Assembly (NCBI GenBank): GCA_002900995.3
Contig: CM035314.1
Location: 2,140,115-2,204,114 of the forward strand
Source: Ganoderma boninense
Taxonomy: Eukaryota > Basidiomycota > Agaricomycetes > Polyporales > Polyporaceae
Direction of reading: 5' to 3'
Length of the DNA stretch: 64,000 bases
Notes under the pieces: model-generated
Databases searched by the model: none
The model's input: the letters and a program-made list of their open reading frames with translations, nothing else
Told to the model about the DNA's origin: nothing
Program-made: the position numbers and the translations under genes
In this document: piece after piece, positions 45,755 through 56,148 of the stretch
Numbering within the stretch: the first letter of the stretch is position 1
Layout of the letters: the number at the start of each line of letters is the position of its first letter

Positions 45755-46375
45755 TCATGCTACGTATGTAACGTGAGTTCCTTTGTCCGATGCCTCAGTC
45801 GAGTGTCAATGCTTACCGGCTTCAAGACGCCAGCGCTGCTCCTCTCCATCTCGGACTTCCCACAGCACCGCGGGTTCGCCTGGTTGGGGAACACCCCCTA
45901 GCTGCAAGCCGAAGCGGGCGTTCGGTACCACAATCCTATCTCGGAATCAGCATATAGGTTCCCAGTCGAGTACGGAGTACTGTGCCAAGACGGTGGCTTA
46001 CCGCAGTGCCGAGGGGTCTTCCCGGTCTGGACGAACGTCCCACTCGGTCTCTGTCCGGGTGGCGACGATACGTCCTGCACTCTTCGGCGCGCCGTCGACG
46101 CCAAGGTAGAGCCCCGTAGCGACGTTGCGGAACGTCCACCGCGTTGCGCCTGCCTGCGGCGATGACTTGGGCCGTTCCGCAACCCACTGGCGTAAACGAC
46201 GACTATCAGCACTTCTTCTCGGATCTAGTAGTCGGAACATACCTTCTGGTTATCGCCGTTCACCCAGGAAGCCCCCCGCCACCGACTTGAAGTCGGCCAT
46301 GGAGAGGTCGAGGACCATGCGGCCCTTCCCGTTGGTGAATCTGTAGGTGTGGCCGGGCTTGATCTGGGCGGACAT
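45755..46375 (-). pseudogene. Ricin-B-fold lectin, copy i, one-base frameshift
   Basis: Exons at 46243-46375, 46002-46186, 45817-45935 and 45755-45759 match the plan of copies ii-iv. Exon 1 (GHTYRFTNGKGRMVLDLS) has one base too many: the stretch coding for the conserved GDNQK end is out of frame with the start, and a stop follows in the given frame. The change lies near a run of six G (46271-46276 on the complement). Exon 2 (FRNVATGLYLGVDG, WDVRPD) and exon 3 (VVPNARFGLQ, LWEVRDGEEQRWRLEA, the QxW motif) are open. A TATA box is present. It is either a recent pseudogene or a sequence error; the rest of the gene shows no decay. Confidence 0.72.
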
Positions 46376-46500
46376 AGCGACGTGTATGTTGGTACCAGTG
46401 GTGTACTACGGGTATGTACGAAGTTGTGGGCACTGAGTCAGAGTGCGAGTGTGCTAACGCTGAATGCTGGGGATGAAGAATCGACATCCTGCCTCGCCCT

Positions 46501-46506
46501 CTTATA
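46501..46506 (-). promoter_or_regulatory. TATA box of lectin copy i
   Basis: On the minus strand TATAAG lies 126 bases before the ATG at 46375, flanked by GC-rich sequence. Confidence 0.4.
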
Positions 46507-46814
46507 GGGCGGTGGCTGGAGTGCTGGTGGCACCTTGGTCGCTACGAGTCCCCGAAACAGGGTGTCGTTTATCCCAACTGGGCCGCGCAACTACGCACGA
46601 TCGAGGGGCCGTACGTACGAACGCCAAACCGTTTTCGAGGGAGAGGCCCAGGCCTTGATGATGGGCGTACGGCAATTTCGCCACAGAGCGTCTCAGACTT
46701 CATCTGGGGTGCGAAGCGCGAAGGAGCGCGAAGTATAGCAATCCGCTGCATGGTCCCGCTCCCCGTCACGATCCACGGCCACTGTGCCACGCACGAGCAT
46801 TTCGTGAAAGAGCG

Positions 46815-47160
46815 GAGTCGATCCTGCACCGAGGTGCGCGGTCCACTGTTCCGGCTTCCCGTCCCGAAGTCTGAATGTGGCGCCCAGAACGAGGGAACGA
46901 CGATCCAGAGTGGAAGATTGCGATTGCCTCGCCATGACGCTGCAATCGACATCAAGATTTCAACTAGGAGGAATCCGGGCGACGAGGTCGACTACCACAC
47001 CTGTGTCGGTGTAGTGCGTGTCTCGAGCCAAGGCTTGCACTCCAGACTTGCTGGTTTGACTCATTCAGATTTAGCCGCGAGGCCAAAAATGGGCCCTCGA
47101 AAGGTTTGTCTGATGGGAGTCTGACAGATGCGAAGGCCGAGTACGTATGACCTGCTCGAC
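46815..47160 (-). pseudogene. Probable lectin relic between copies i and ii
   Basis: On the minus strand a segment at about 47042-47157 reads AGHTYSAFASVRL and ends NQQVW, matching the GHTY start and QxW end of lectin exon 1. At about 46842-46950, VLGATFRLRDGKPEQW matches exon 3 of copy i (LWEVRDGEEQRW). The frames do not connect through convincing splice sites and other conserved residues are gone. Confidence 0.4.
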
Positions 47161-49800
47161 GCATCATCTCCGTGCCCACGAGAGCTGAATCCCTTGCAGA
47201 ATTTCCAGCGTCGGACGCTTGGCTCGTTCCAGCCTTCGAGGAAACCCGAGCGCGCGCACATGATTTGCTAGCTCGCTCCTGTGGAATCGCGGAGCGCCGA
47301 GTTGGGTTCGCTTGATCGTCAAGTCTCGTCATATGCCAGGTCACCAAGTGGTCACGTTTGTCGACCATCGTGCTTGGTCAACAGCGGTTCGTGAGTCGCC
47401 GTTCAGGCATTCCTGCACACGCGCGGAGAGCACGCGTCCGGGCCCTGACCCTTATCAGGTTGACGCTTTCGTCTATCAGATCGGGAAGTAAGAAGTATTG
47501 TTTCTGCCTTCTACCACCTCGCGCTGCGCGCGATCACTCGAAGCCAACATATCGTGGACTCGTACGTCAAACCGCTTGGGTAGCCAGCGAACGTAGGCGG
47601 ATAGCGTTTGAATCCTAAACTTTCGTTCGCCGCCCGCTCCTTCGCAGGCGCCCGACCATGGTGGTGGTCGCATTACATACTAGCGTGCACATATTTTGGT
47701 GAGCTCTTTGAAACACTGGCTCGCGTTATCTATGCCGTCTGATATCATGGTGTCGTGTGCTTCGGACAGCCTGAGCCTTATGTGGCATGGGCCCCGTCGG
47801 TGTTATGGAATTGGAAAGCACGGGCTGTCGTTCAACGAGCACCCAATCGGCAAGGGTACCATCCCTCAATTCGCACACCCTCAATTGCACCCTCAATCAC
47901 ATATAGCTCAAGTATACCAATGAGGGGGGTGCGTGACACGTTCTCCTGACTCTGCTTGACTGGAGGTAGGGAATAATGGCTCATTTTTTCGCAGCGACGA
48001 GGCTCGTGCGTCCCCAATGCGTTTCGATGATTGGATAGCACTTGCTGCGTGTCGGGCTATCAAGATCGTGAAGAGGTGCGTGATCTGTCGCCCTTTCTAT
48101 ATGGACGTTTTCGAGCCTCACGAACCGGATAGGTTCTCCAGGGGTACCCTCACCCATACCACCGATCTAGATCCGTTTCGCGGGAGTCGGTCGCATTCGC
48201 CGTGGTCGTCATACGGGGCCTCCAATCCGTGCATGTCAAGGCAAAGTTGAAAATTTCCCTCGTCGCGATGAGTAGGCGAGTCGATGCTCGTACGCTCAAG
48301 TTAGCAAATCTCTGCAACTTACGCTATCTAATCTAGATATGTCGTGTTGTGCTCGGACGGATACCGTACATCCTCCGCAACTTGAGGCTGAGGAGCAGAT
48401 ACACGAGTTAAGAAAACGTGCTTCCGGACCGGGCAAGTCCACGTTGCACGCGCTCGTCGATCCCCGAATAGAAGAGGCTGACCAAAGAGCATAGCGGTCG
48501 AGCACTCGTATATGAAGATCCAGGTGCCCGAGTGCACCGTCATCCTGCACCTTCGCGGCTGTCGATCGCGGCTGCCACCCCCAGTTTCCCGGCATACGCA
48601 AATTTCAGGGCCCCCGGCTTTCACGGTCAGGCCTCGATTGCGCGACATTGACTCCGAGAGGTGATGAGTGGCCACGAATGGCCACATGCTTTCTCCGAGG
48701 TGCATCATGTATGCGCCGCCGCTGACCGACTCGGGCCTGACTCCGTGCTGGGGTGACCGTTCGTGCGGGGGTGGCCCGGCGAGCATGGGGTTCATGGAGA
48801 ATGCCTCGACCAGGTCGAGGCTATGGAGCATCCGCATGCCAGTCCATGAAGGTGAACCGGTGGACAACTTCTCGCTCGATCGTAGGCGGTCGGGCTGAAA
48901 GACGGGAAGCTTAAAGGCACGTTGCTCGACCTTCGCCCGAAAGGGCCCAGTCACGAGGTTCTCCACTTACTTGTTCCGGTTCTGTCACCAGGCTTCCCTG
49001 CGGTGCTCCCGCGCAGCGTTCTACACGGATCACGTCGAGGTGAATAGAGGCCACGTTACAACTCATCCCACGCGAGAGGACGGGGTACGGGGTTTGCATC
49101 TCCCTGCGAGGCTTCGTCGTCCTCGCCACGTGCCGAGCCTCTAAGGCGTGAAGAATCCACCGGCCCGACCGCGGTTGTGGAGACCCCACAAATGTGCGGC
49201 GATCTTACCGTCGCGCATCCGGGGGTGGGTTCAGGGTGTACAGGACAGAAGCAGGTAAGCGTTAGGCATCGTATTGCACAGGCCCGCCGGAGCCTCGATG
49301 TTAATTGGACTCCGGCCTCTGCGAACCGTTGCCGAGCCCCTGGGTTCACGTTCTGCGGTTCGTGCCAACCGGGGATGCCGCCGAAGACATGAGGTATGTC
49401 TTCTCAGATACCAGCGTCCACTCGAAGGCGGAGGGTAGAGGGTTCGTGCTGATAAGGGATAACCTTCTGTAGATTGAGTTGGACGTTGGCTCCCAAGTTA
49501 ACGTTAGCGACAGAGTGTACGCTCAGCGCCCGGAATACGGAGACTCCACCTTTGGGAAGACATAGCCTTCGTTGATGGCCTTGGCTTGCACGGCGCTTTT
49601 CGCTCTCAAATTATCGAAGACCATATCTGCGTATCGCGGGCGGCAGGTGCGATGCGAATTCTGCTTCCGCGCTCATGCATAGAAGTACATCTGTGGCTTA
49701 TGTTATACAACGGTACTAGGACTGTCAATGCCTAGAACCTCTCAGATATCTCCGCCCAATCTCAACGTGGACGGCACCGATGACTGCAGCGTCGACGAAG

Positions 49801-50450
49801 CTAGACTGTGCAAGGGGCAAGCGAGGTGAGCACATGTACGCGACCCCGCAATCCGGTCAACGTGAAGCAAACGCGCGAGGGGAGAACTCACCCTGTTCGA
49901 AGCGCCAGGTCTGGTTCACCCCGTCCCACTTCTTCCAGAGCGTGACGGGCGTCCCGGGGGTCGAGTTCCCCTGGTCGCTCAGGTCCAGACAGAAGTCTGT
50001 GCCCGCGACGTACGCCCTGTCGCCGCGATCAGCAGACCGTCACGAGAGGACAGCAGGAGCAAGAGCCGACAATGCCACACGCACTTCATGGTGTCCGGGT
50101 TCTGCTGGTCAGGCTGCATGTCCCACATCGTGGGGTTCTGCACGGCCTTGATCGGCGTGTTGTTGTTGGGGTCGCCGTTGTACCCAATGAAGAGGCCCGT
50201 CGCGGGATTTCTGAAGCGCCAGTGCTGGTCCTGCTGCTCAGCGACCCACTGCGCACGCAGGCAGTGTTAATCATACGGCAGTCAGTGACATGCTTCAGGG
50301 GTGTTCGATGGCAACACGCACCTTTTGGTTGTCGCCGCCACTGAAGTTGTAGCCCGTGATGGGCGACTGGTCCTGACCGCCAGAGAGGTCGAGGACGGTG
50401 CCGCCCTTCGCGTTGGTGACCTTGTAGGTCTTTCCGTTCTCGAGCTGCAT
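49801..50450 (-). CDS. Ricin-B-fold lectin, copy ii
   Basis: Four exons (50322-50450, 50085-50248, 49892-50016, 49801-49805) give 140 residues, the length of a single beta-trefoil. Exon 1 codes MQLENGKTYKVTNAKGGTVL and ends GGDNQK; with the first residue of exon 2 this makes a QxW motif. Exon 2 has WRFRNPATGLFIGYNG and exon 3 FCLDLSDQGN, TPVTLWKKWDGVNQTWRFE, the ricin-type QxW again. The last coding exon adds two bases and a TAG. There is no signal peptide, as usual for cytosolic fruiting-body lectins that act in defence or storage; the sugar ligand is unknown. Same strand and same intron phases (0, 2, 1) as the other copies. Confidence 0.82.
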
Positions 50451-52790
50451 GTTTTTGCGTTCTGGGCGTGTTGTGTGGTGGTGGTGGTGAATACAGGAAG
50501 GCGAAAGGGATGTGCGCGTAACGCAACCGTAATAAAGCAGACGAAGTATGCGCGATGACATCATCGCTGCAAGTACAACTGGTAGGTGTGACCTCACCCT
50601 TTCTTACGATACGATGCCAATCCTAATTGCGCAACCGTCCATATTGCAGATCGAGCATGGTGGGGCAGAGGAAATGGAGAACCGCGCAACCTCGAATGTT
50701 CTCGAGCGAGACTCGCTGTCGTCGGCCAAGATGAGCTTGGAATTTGATTCTTCCTTCTATGGAGTTTACAGCACGATGAGCGAAATGCGCGCACGACGGT
50801 GATCTGCCGTACGATGCCTACTCATCAAGATCCACGAACCGAGCCCTCCTGTCCTCGGCTCTGAGTCCTCACGCCTCGACTGTATGCTTCTAGCCTAGGA
50901 ACGGTGGGGAGGACGGGGCATCGCTTCAAGATCGGGCTGACCGCTGCTGACCAGTAGAGGCCCTCTTTTGCCAGTTCGAACTCCGCGATATGACGAAGCG
51001 CAACCACGGTCCCCGTTTGTCGGCCTGGCGTCCTCGTGGGGTGGTACGGTAGGCTGTCCATGGCCATGGCATGACTGAAAGAGTCGGGCGGGTAGTAGCC
51101 GCCCCAGGGAGGATATGCAGGTGTGTGGATAGAATCTGGCGGAGTTCAGTTCAGCAATCGTCTATGCGGAGCGAAGCAATGACCACTTTTAACGTGGAGT
51201 GCAGCTTCAACCGCGGAGTTGCCTTTTACGTATGCTCAGTATTACCGCCAAATGACCTGGGGACGATGGCAGTCTGGATCCCTCCCTCAGCTGACAAGGA
51301 AGTTTTGCGCTGACATAGTATGCTCAGGGTCAAAAAAAAAAGCTTGTGCGGAGGATACCAGAAGCGCACCGTATACTTCTTTGAGGGAGCTGCCCATGGA
51401 TCAAGATTGAGATGCCTTGAGGGCCGAGGCCGCTAGAAGTCAAAGTCAATTTCTAGCCGAGCGTCCAGCAATCGTCCAGTCGTGGATCTCGCTTGGTCTT
51501 TGTAGTCTGCCTTCTCCTTCTTCCGCAGCAAGGACGCCAAGCTTGATGCTTACGGTCACCATGCTCAGCTCTTGACTGTGACTCAATGGCACGACACGGC
51601 GTGACTCGATCCGAGATTCAGCCCTTTACTTCGACTCAAGCTCACCCCGCGTCTCTGACGTACAACGTCCTGGGTCGCACACGTGGGTTGTGGCCAGTTG
51701 GTCCGAGGTGTCAACTTAGGGTCCGCGCGGCGAGTGTACCACGTTGAGTGCGCCGGGAGTCAGTGTCGCGGCTCAGATGATATAGCAGGAAAACGTACGG
51801 GTTCACCCCGGTAAATCTACTCAGCGACGGCTCAAAGAGCGGGGACATAGTGCTCCTCTTATGTACGACGGCGATCTAGCGGAATATTTGCCGGTTGTGG
51901 CTTGTCATCGACTTGAGGTCACAGAATCGGGTCGACGGCCGATCGCGACGGCTTGCGGTGCTGGATTCTCTTGGTCGTCCGGCCCTGCTGGTCATGGTTA
52001 CACAGGCGTCCATGGCTTACCGTCATCATATTGCGTCCTCCCCGTTCACTCTCTCATCATCATACTCGATGATGTCGGTGTCCTTGCCCCAGAATAACAT
52101 TACTCGCTCGCGTCAGACGGGTTCGTCCTTCGCGTCGGGTCACAACTTGGAGGACTTGGTTGGGATTGAGAAGCATGCAAATTGTTTATCGTTAATCCCC
52201 GTAAGTCCTGCGTAGCAAACCAGAGCGTCGTTTATAACCACACGACCGCAGTCCCAATGCAGAATGAAAACTCGCGAACAGATTGCCTCCATAACATGAT
52301 TTCAACGTTGTGCCACCCAATCGGCCCAGCGCCTGTGAGCTCATTGACACCTTGCTGAAATTTTCATCCCTGTCTGTTGAGAAATGATATGTTTCCAGAC
52401 CACACGGGTGAGTACTTAGTATAAGTTGGTGGAGTTCAAGTTGGTGGGACTGCGGCAGGTAGCGCTCGGAGATAATCGGGACCTTCGTTGTCCGATGGCG
52501 CCCAGAGGTTGATCTCCTCGTTTTCCCCCATTTCAACTTTTGCGAATGACCGCCGAATCTACCCTTCCAAACCATGCTTGACACAGAGAATGAGCACATA
52601 AGTGACTTTCAAACGATATTGTGCGCATTTTAACTCTTCTTCATTCAGATTTGGGGTTAGAATCATCCACCTTCTAACTTATATCGTACACAGACGACTG
52701 CCACGACGACCACATTTGTAGGCCTAGAACCCTTCCGATATCTCCACCGTAATCCCGCTGTGCGCCAATGTGGACGCGACCAATGTACTC
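50451..52790. other. Gene-poor stretch between lectins ii and iii
   Basis: No intact gene seen. On the minus strand near 50900-51060 a peptide with PGRQTGTVVAL and AKEGLYW could be lectin debris, not convincing. A run of A bases is at 51332-51341. Nothing else was supported. Confidence 0.35.
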
Positions 52791-53434
52791 TCAAGCTAGA
52801 AGTCGCAGAGGGTAAAGGTGAGCACATGCATGCATCTCGACGTGACGACGTGTGAAGACCCGAAAGGAGAACCAAGGACTCACCATCCTCGAACCGCCAG
52901 GTCTGGTTCGTGCCCGGGTGCCACTTGCCCCAGAGCGTGACGGGCGTGCCCGGCGTCGGGTTTCCGTGATCACTCAGATCCATGTTGAAGTGCGTGTTCG
53001 GGACGAACAACCTGTCCAAACGATCAGCCTCACTGCAGTCTGCGGAGCCCTCGGGCTAATGGGCGCGGCGGCGCACCTGTAGGTTGACGAGTCCTCCTCG
53101 TCCGGCCAGATGTCCCATCGGAAAGGCTCGTCGACCGCGACGACGGGCGTGCCGTCCCCGGCCTCGCCCTCCACGCCGAGGTAGTGGCCCGTCGAGACGT
53201 TCCGCAGGACCCACGCGCCGCCTTCCTCCTGGTTGAGGTGCCACTTCAGGGGAGGCGGACGGTAAGCGCTGCTGTCTGGTCGCGCAACCTGACGGGGAGA
53301 GGTTCGCGCACCTTCTGGTTCTCGCCGTCGTGCCAATCGTAGCCGATGAGGGACTTGTTGTCTTGCCCGGAGAGGTCGAGCACGTTTCCCGCCTTCGCGT
53401 TCACAAGCCGATACGTCCTGCCGCTTTCGACCAT
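52791..53434 (-). CDS. Ricin-B-fold lectin, copy iii
   Basis: Four exons (53312-53434, 53077-53243, 52884-53011, 52791-52795) give 140 residues. Exon 1 begins MVESGRTYRLVNAKAGNVLD and ends DGENQK; exon 2 has WHLNQEEGGAWVLRNVSTGH and YLGVEG, FRWDIWPDE; exon 3 has LFVPNTHFNMDLSDHGN and LWGKWHPGTNQTWRFED. QxW motifs are at the exon 1/2 junction and in exon 3. The final exon is CT plus TGA; reading on without that splice would add about 70 unrelated residues, so splicing is preferred. No signal peptide. Closest to copy iv. Sugar specificity cannot be told from sequence. Confidence 0.82.
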
Positions 53435-55357
53435 AGTTGCTCAAGTTTCTGTCGCTGCCTCTGTCTGGGGTGAAGTTGCTGTGGGCGGTGGAGGTGGAGA
53501 TGGCGGCACGGCTTGGAGGGGAGCACTAAGCAATTAATACACAAGATCGCCATCGTGTACGCCTGTTTGGCTTCTCAGACTCAGGCCTTAGGCGTCCGAG
53601 CTTGAGCTCTTCCATACCTTCAAGCTTGGCAGCGATAGTATCGACGCCATCGGCACCTGCCTCGTGCAGGCTGCTTCGAGTCTAGATGATCATATGCATC
53701 GTCTCGATTTCTATCTCCACCGGAACATGAGTAGTACCGGTTCCAAGCCCATCTCGCGCCGCCCTGTTCTCGCCCATCGGGATGCTTCGATGTGTTGGAG
53801 TTCCCTGCCGAGATGCAATAAGCACTGTGAAGAGAGTGCATCCACCCCAACATCCAATATCCATGGCTCGATATGCGCCCGATCTAGAACTTCCAAGGGT
53901 CAGGCGGGACGGAGCACGTCACGTCATGCTCCACTCATCCCTCGACACATCGAGTTCCGTCCAGGGAGGTCTCGCTTAAATTGCGAATGACATGCGTGTT
54001 CACCGTGCACATGGAACTTGGTGTGAGGATTGGAAATAGTGGGGAGCAGCATCGTGTCGCCCAAGCTCCGAACGTGAGTGGACAATTGTCGCTGTGCACA
54101 GAAATTGTGCGAGGCAGAAGAGCAAGGAGTTAACTGCAAGTACAGTCGTGCCTGTTGAGCTCCGCAACATGAGCGTTAAGTTAAACACGCAGGGAGAGGC
54201 GTGGTGCGATGTCCAGCCGCCAGGGAGGTCTCGCTACTCATGACATCGTAGGCTGAATGACATGCTATTTGGTACCAATGCAATAAGGTACGAGCTGTTA
54301 TGAACTAGAAGTATTGTAGCGTGCAGCAGAAGACCTAGACGTACATGGAACTTGAATCCATACTGTGAGGATTGGAAACAATGGAAACAAAAGCTTAGCA
54401 GCATCGTGTCGTACAAGCTCCGAACGTGAGTGGACAATTGCCGCTTGTGACGTTCGGGAAGGAGGGAAAAGAAAGTCTAGCCGTGGGCTCTATAACGAGA
54501 TGATACTACGGAAAGGAGGTTGACGATATCCGCGCCTGTTCTGCGCCACCATGCATGTGTAGCACAGAAATTGCTGCGAAGCCAGAAGAGCATTGGAGTT
54601 CACTGCAAGAAGAGCGTCGCTTTCTGATGGTACAGTTCCGCCATGTAAGGTCCTGCGTCAAAATACACCTGCGGAATATTGTCACTGAAGCTTGAAGCCT
54701 GGATTGCCAAGCCCCTCCCGGCATGCCTCAGTATGGCTGTACGTCAAGGGCAGGAAACTATGAGGGTGAAACTATTCGTGAGCGCGTCCGCCACGTCGAA
54801 TCGAGGGAAGGCGCACCTTAGTCTATTGGGGGCGATCTTCTGAACCACCTCGAGGCTTAGATCGTTGACAGCATGGGCGGCGGCGCACTACGCGGTGACC
54901 AAATTCTTCCCCAGCCAGTTGCGGAAGCCCGTCCTACAGCGGGCGGGAACACAATTTTGTTGTCTTGCGACGAGATATTTCCTGAAGACTGGATGGATGA
55001 AGCAGCACGAGAGCGCCATGCCCTTGCGCACGCCCTATGGACTGGGATTGTCAGCTGCAGCGCCAATGAATTCCGAACATGCAGATGCTTTATACGTTTC
55101 TACAGACGACGCGGTGTGCCCAGGAATCAGGGAGAACATCTTGAGAGTCAAGTTTATGCATGTGCTAGATGCGTGCGGCTGGTGGCGGTGACAGTGGCGA
55201 TGTTGCAATATGATCTCCTTCGTTGGCATTCCAGGAATACACTCTACAATTCATATCGTACACACTCGGGCTAAGACTGCTGCTCTTTACACCGCATACC
55301 CTTCACACTCTCCACCATAAGGCGGTCGTCAACCTGGGTGACGCCACGAACGTCTGC
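53435..55357. other. Gene-poor stretch between lectins iii and iv
   Basis: The first 400 bases resemble the upstream region of lectin iv (around GGGTGCTTCGATGTG at 56349), so promoters were duplicated with the genes. The rest holds a tandem direct repeat listed separately. No gene was seen. Confidence 0.4.
53961..54612 (+). repeat. Diverged tandem direct repeat
   Basis: Unit 1 (about 53961-54145) and unit 2 (about 54219-54612) share in the same order CCAGGGAGGTCTCGCT, ACATGGAACTT, GTGAGGATTGGAAA, AGCAGCATCGTGTCG, GCTCCGAACGTGAGTGGACA and CACAGAAATT. Unit 2 has two insertions of about 70 and 120 bases. No terminal repeats or open frames mark it as a known mobile element. Confidence 0.75.
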
Positions 55358-56061
55358 TCAAGTGCGAGCTACAGCTAGGTGAGCGTAGGATGCATGTTAA
55401 TCGGCGCCAAGGCACAGAGGGTAGCAGCGCTCACCGTCCTCGGGCTCGAACCGCCAGGTCTGGTTCTGGCCCGGGTGCCACATCTCCCAGACGATGACAC
55501 GCGTGCCCGGCGCCGAGCCCCCGCCGTATAGATCCACGTTGAAGTGCGTGTTCGGGACGAACATCCTATCACAGCTCGGATTAGTACAATAGTAGACTCG
55601 GTGCTCAGAATTGGGAGAGAGACGGAGGAGACGGGCGCGGCATGGCACGTCCCAACGCTGGGTATGAAAACGAAAAGGTGCACGGAGGCGCACCTGTAGG
55701 TCGACGAGTCGTCCTCGTCCGGCCAGATCTCCCATCTGAAGCGCTTGTACATCGCGACGACGGACAGGTCGTTCTTGGCCACACCCTCGATGCCGAGGTA
55801 GTGGCCCGTCGAGACGTTCTTGATCATCCACACTCCGTCCTCCTCGACGAGCTGCCACTGCGCGTGCAGAGGAGATGGCGTCAGCCCCGTGCTGTACTCA
55901 TTGGGGAGGCAATGGGAGGAGGGGAGGGAGCTGCGTACCTTTTGCTTCTCGCTGCCCTGCCAGTCGTCGCCGACGAGGGACTTGTTGTCGGACACGGAGA
56001 TGTCGAGCACGGTGCCTGTCTTCGCGCTGACGATCTTGTATGTCTTGTTGCTCTCGACCAT
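55358..56061 (-). CDS. Ricin-B-fold lectin, copy iv
   Basis: Four exons (55939-56061, 55694-55857, 55435-55565, 55358-55374) give 144 residues. Exon 1 reads MVESNKTYKIVSAKTGTVLD and ends GSEKQK, exon 2 WQLVEEDGVWMIKNVSTGHY with FRWEIWPDEDDSSTY, exon 3 MFVPNTHFNVDLYGGG and WEMWHPGQNQTWRFEPEDG. QxW motifs are in the same places as in copies ii and iii. The last exon adds AVART. The protein has no signal peptide and no second domain, so it is a simple beta-trefoil lectin. A good TATA box 80 bases upstream suggests high expression, as for fruiting-body lectins. Ligand unknown. Confidence 0.83.
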
Positions 56062-56140
56062 CGTTGTTTAGGGCGTAGTGTTGGTATGCTGTTGTGAGTG
56101 TTGAAGTGTGAAGTGGGGACTCTGCCAGCGTGGAGAGCTG

Positions 56141-56148
56141 TTTATATA
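56141..56148 (-). promoter_or_regulatory. TATA box of lectin copy iv
   Basis: On the minus strand TATATAAA lies 80-87 bases upstream of the ATG at 56061. Confidence 0.55.

Larger units (their letters stand above)
46376..49800. other. Gene-poor stretch inside the lectin array
   Basis: Apart from the relic listed at 46815-47160, no lectin or other gene was recognised. A 212-codon open frame at 48328-48966 (minus) has no family features. At 48911-49100 (minus) SIHLDV with GAPQGSLVTEPEQ may be a further decayed lectin exon, but this is weak. Confidence 0.35.

Noticed and set aside
48328..48966. 212-codon open frame on the minus strand
   Set aside because: No family pattern, no introns as in neighbours, and it fits chance in GC-rich DNA.
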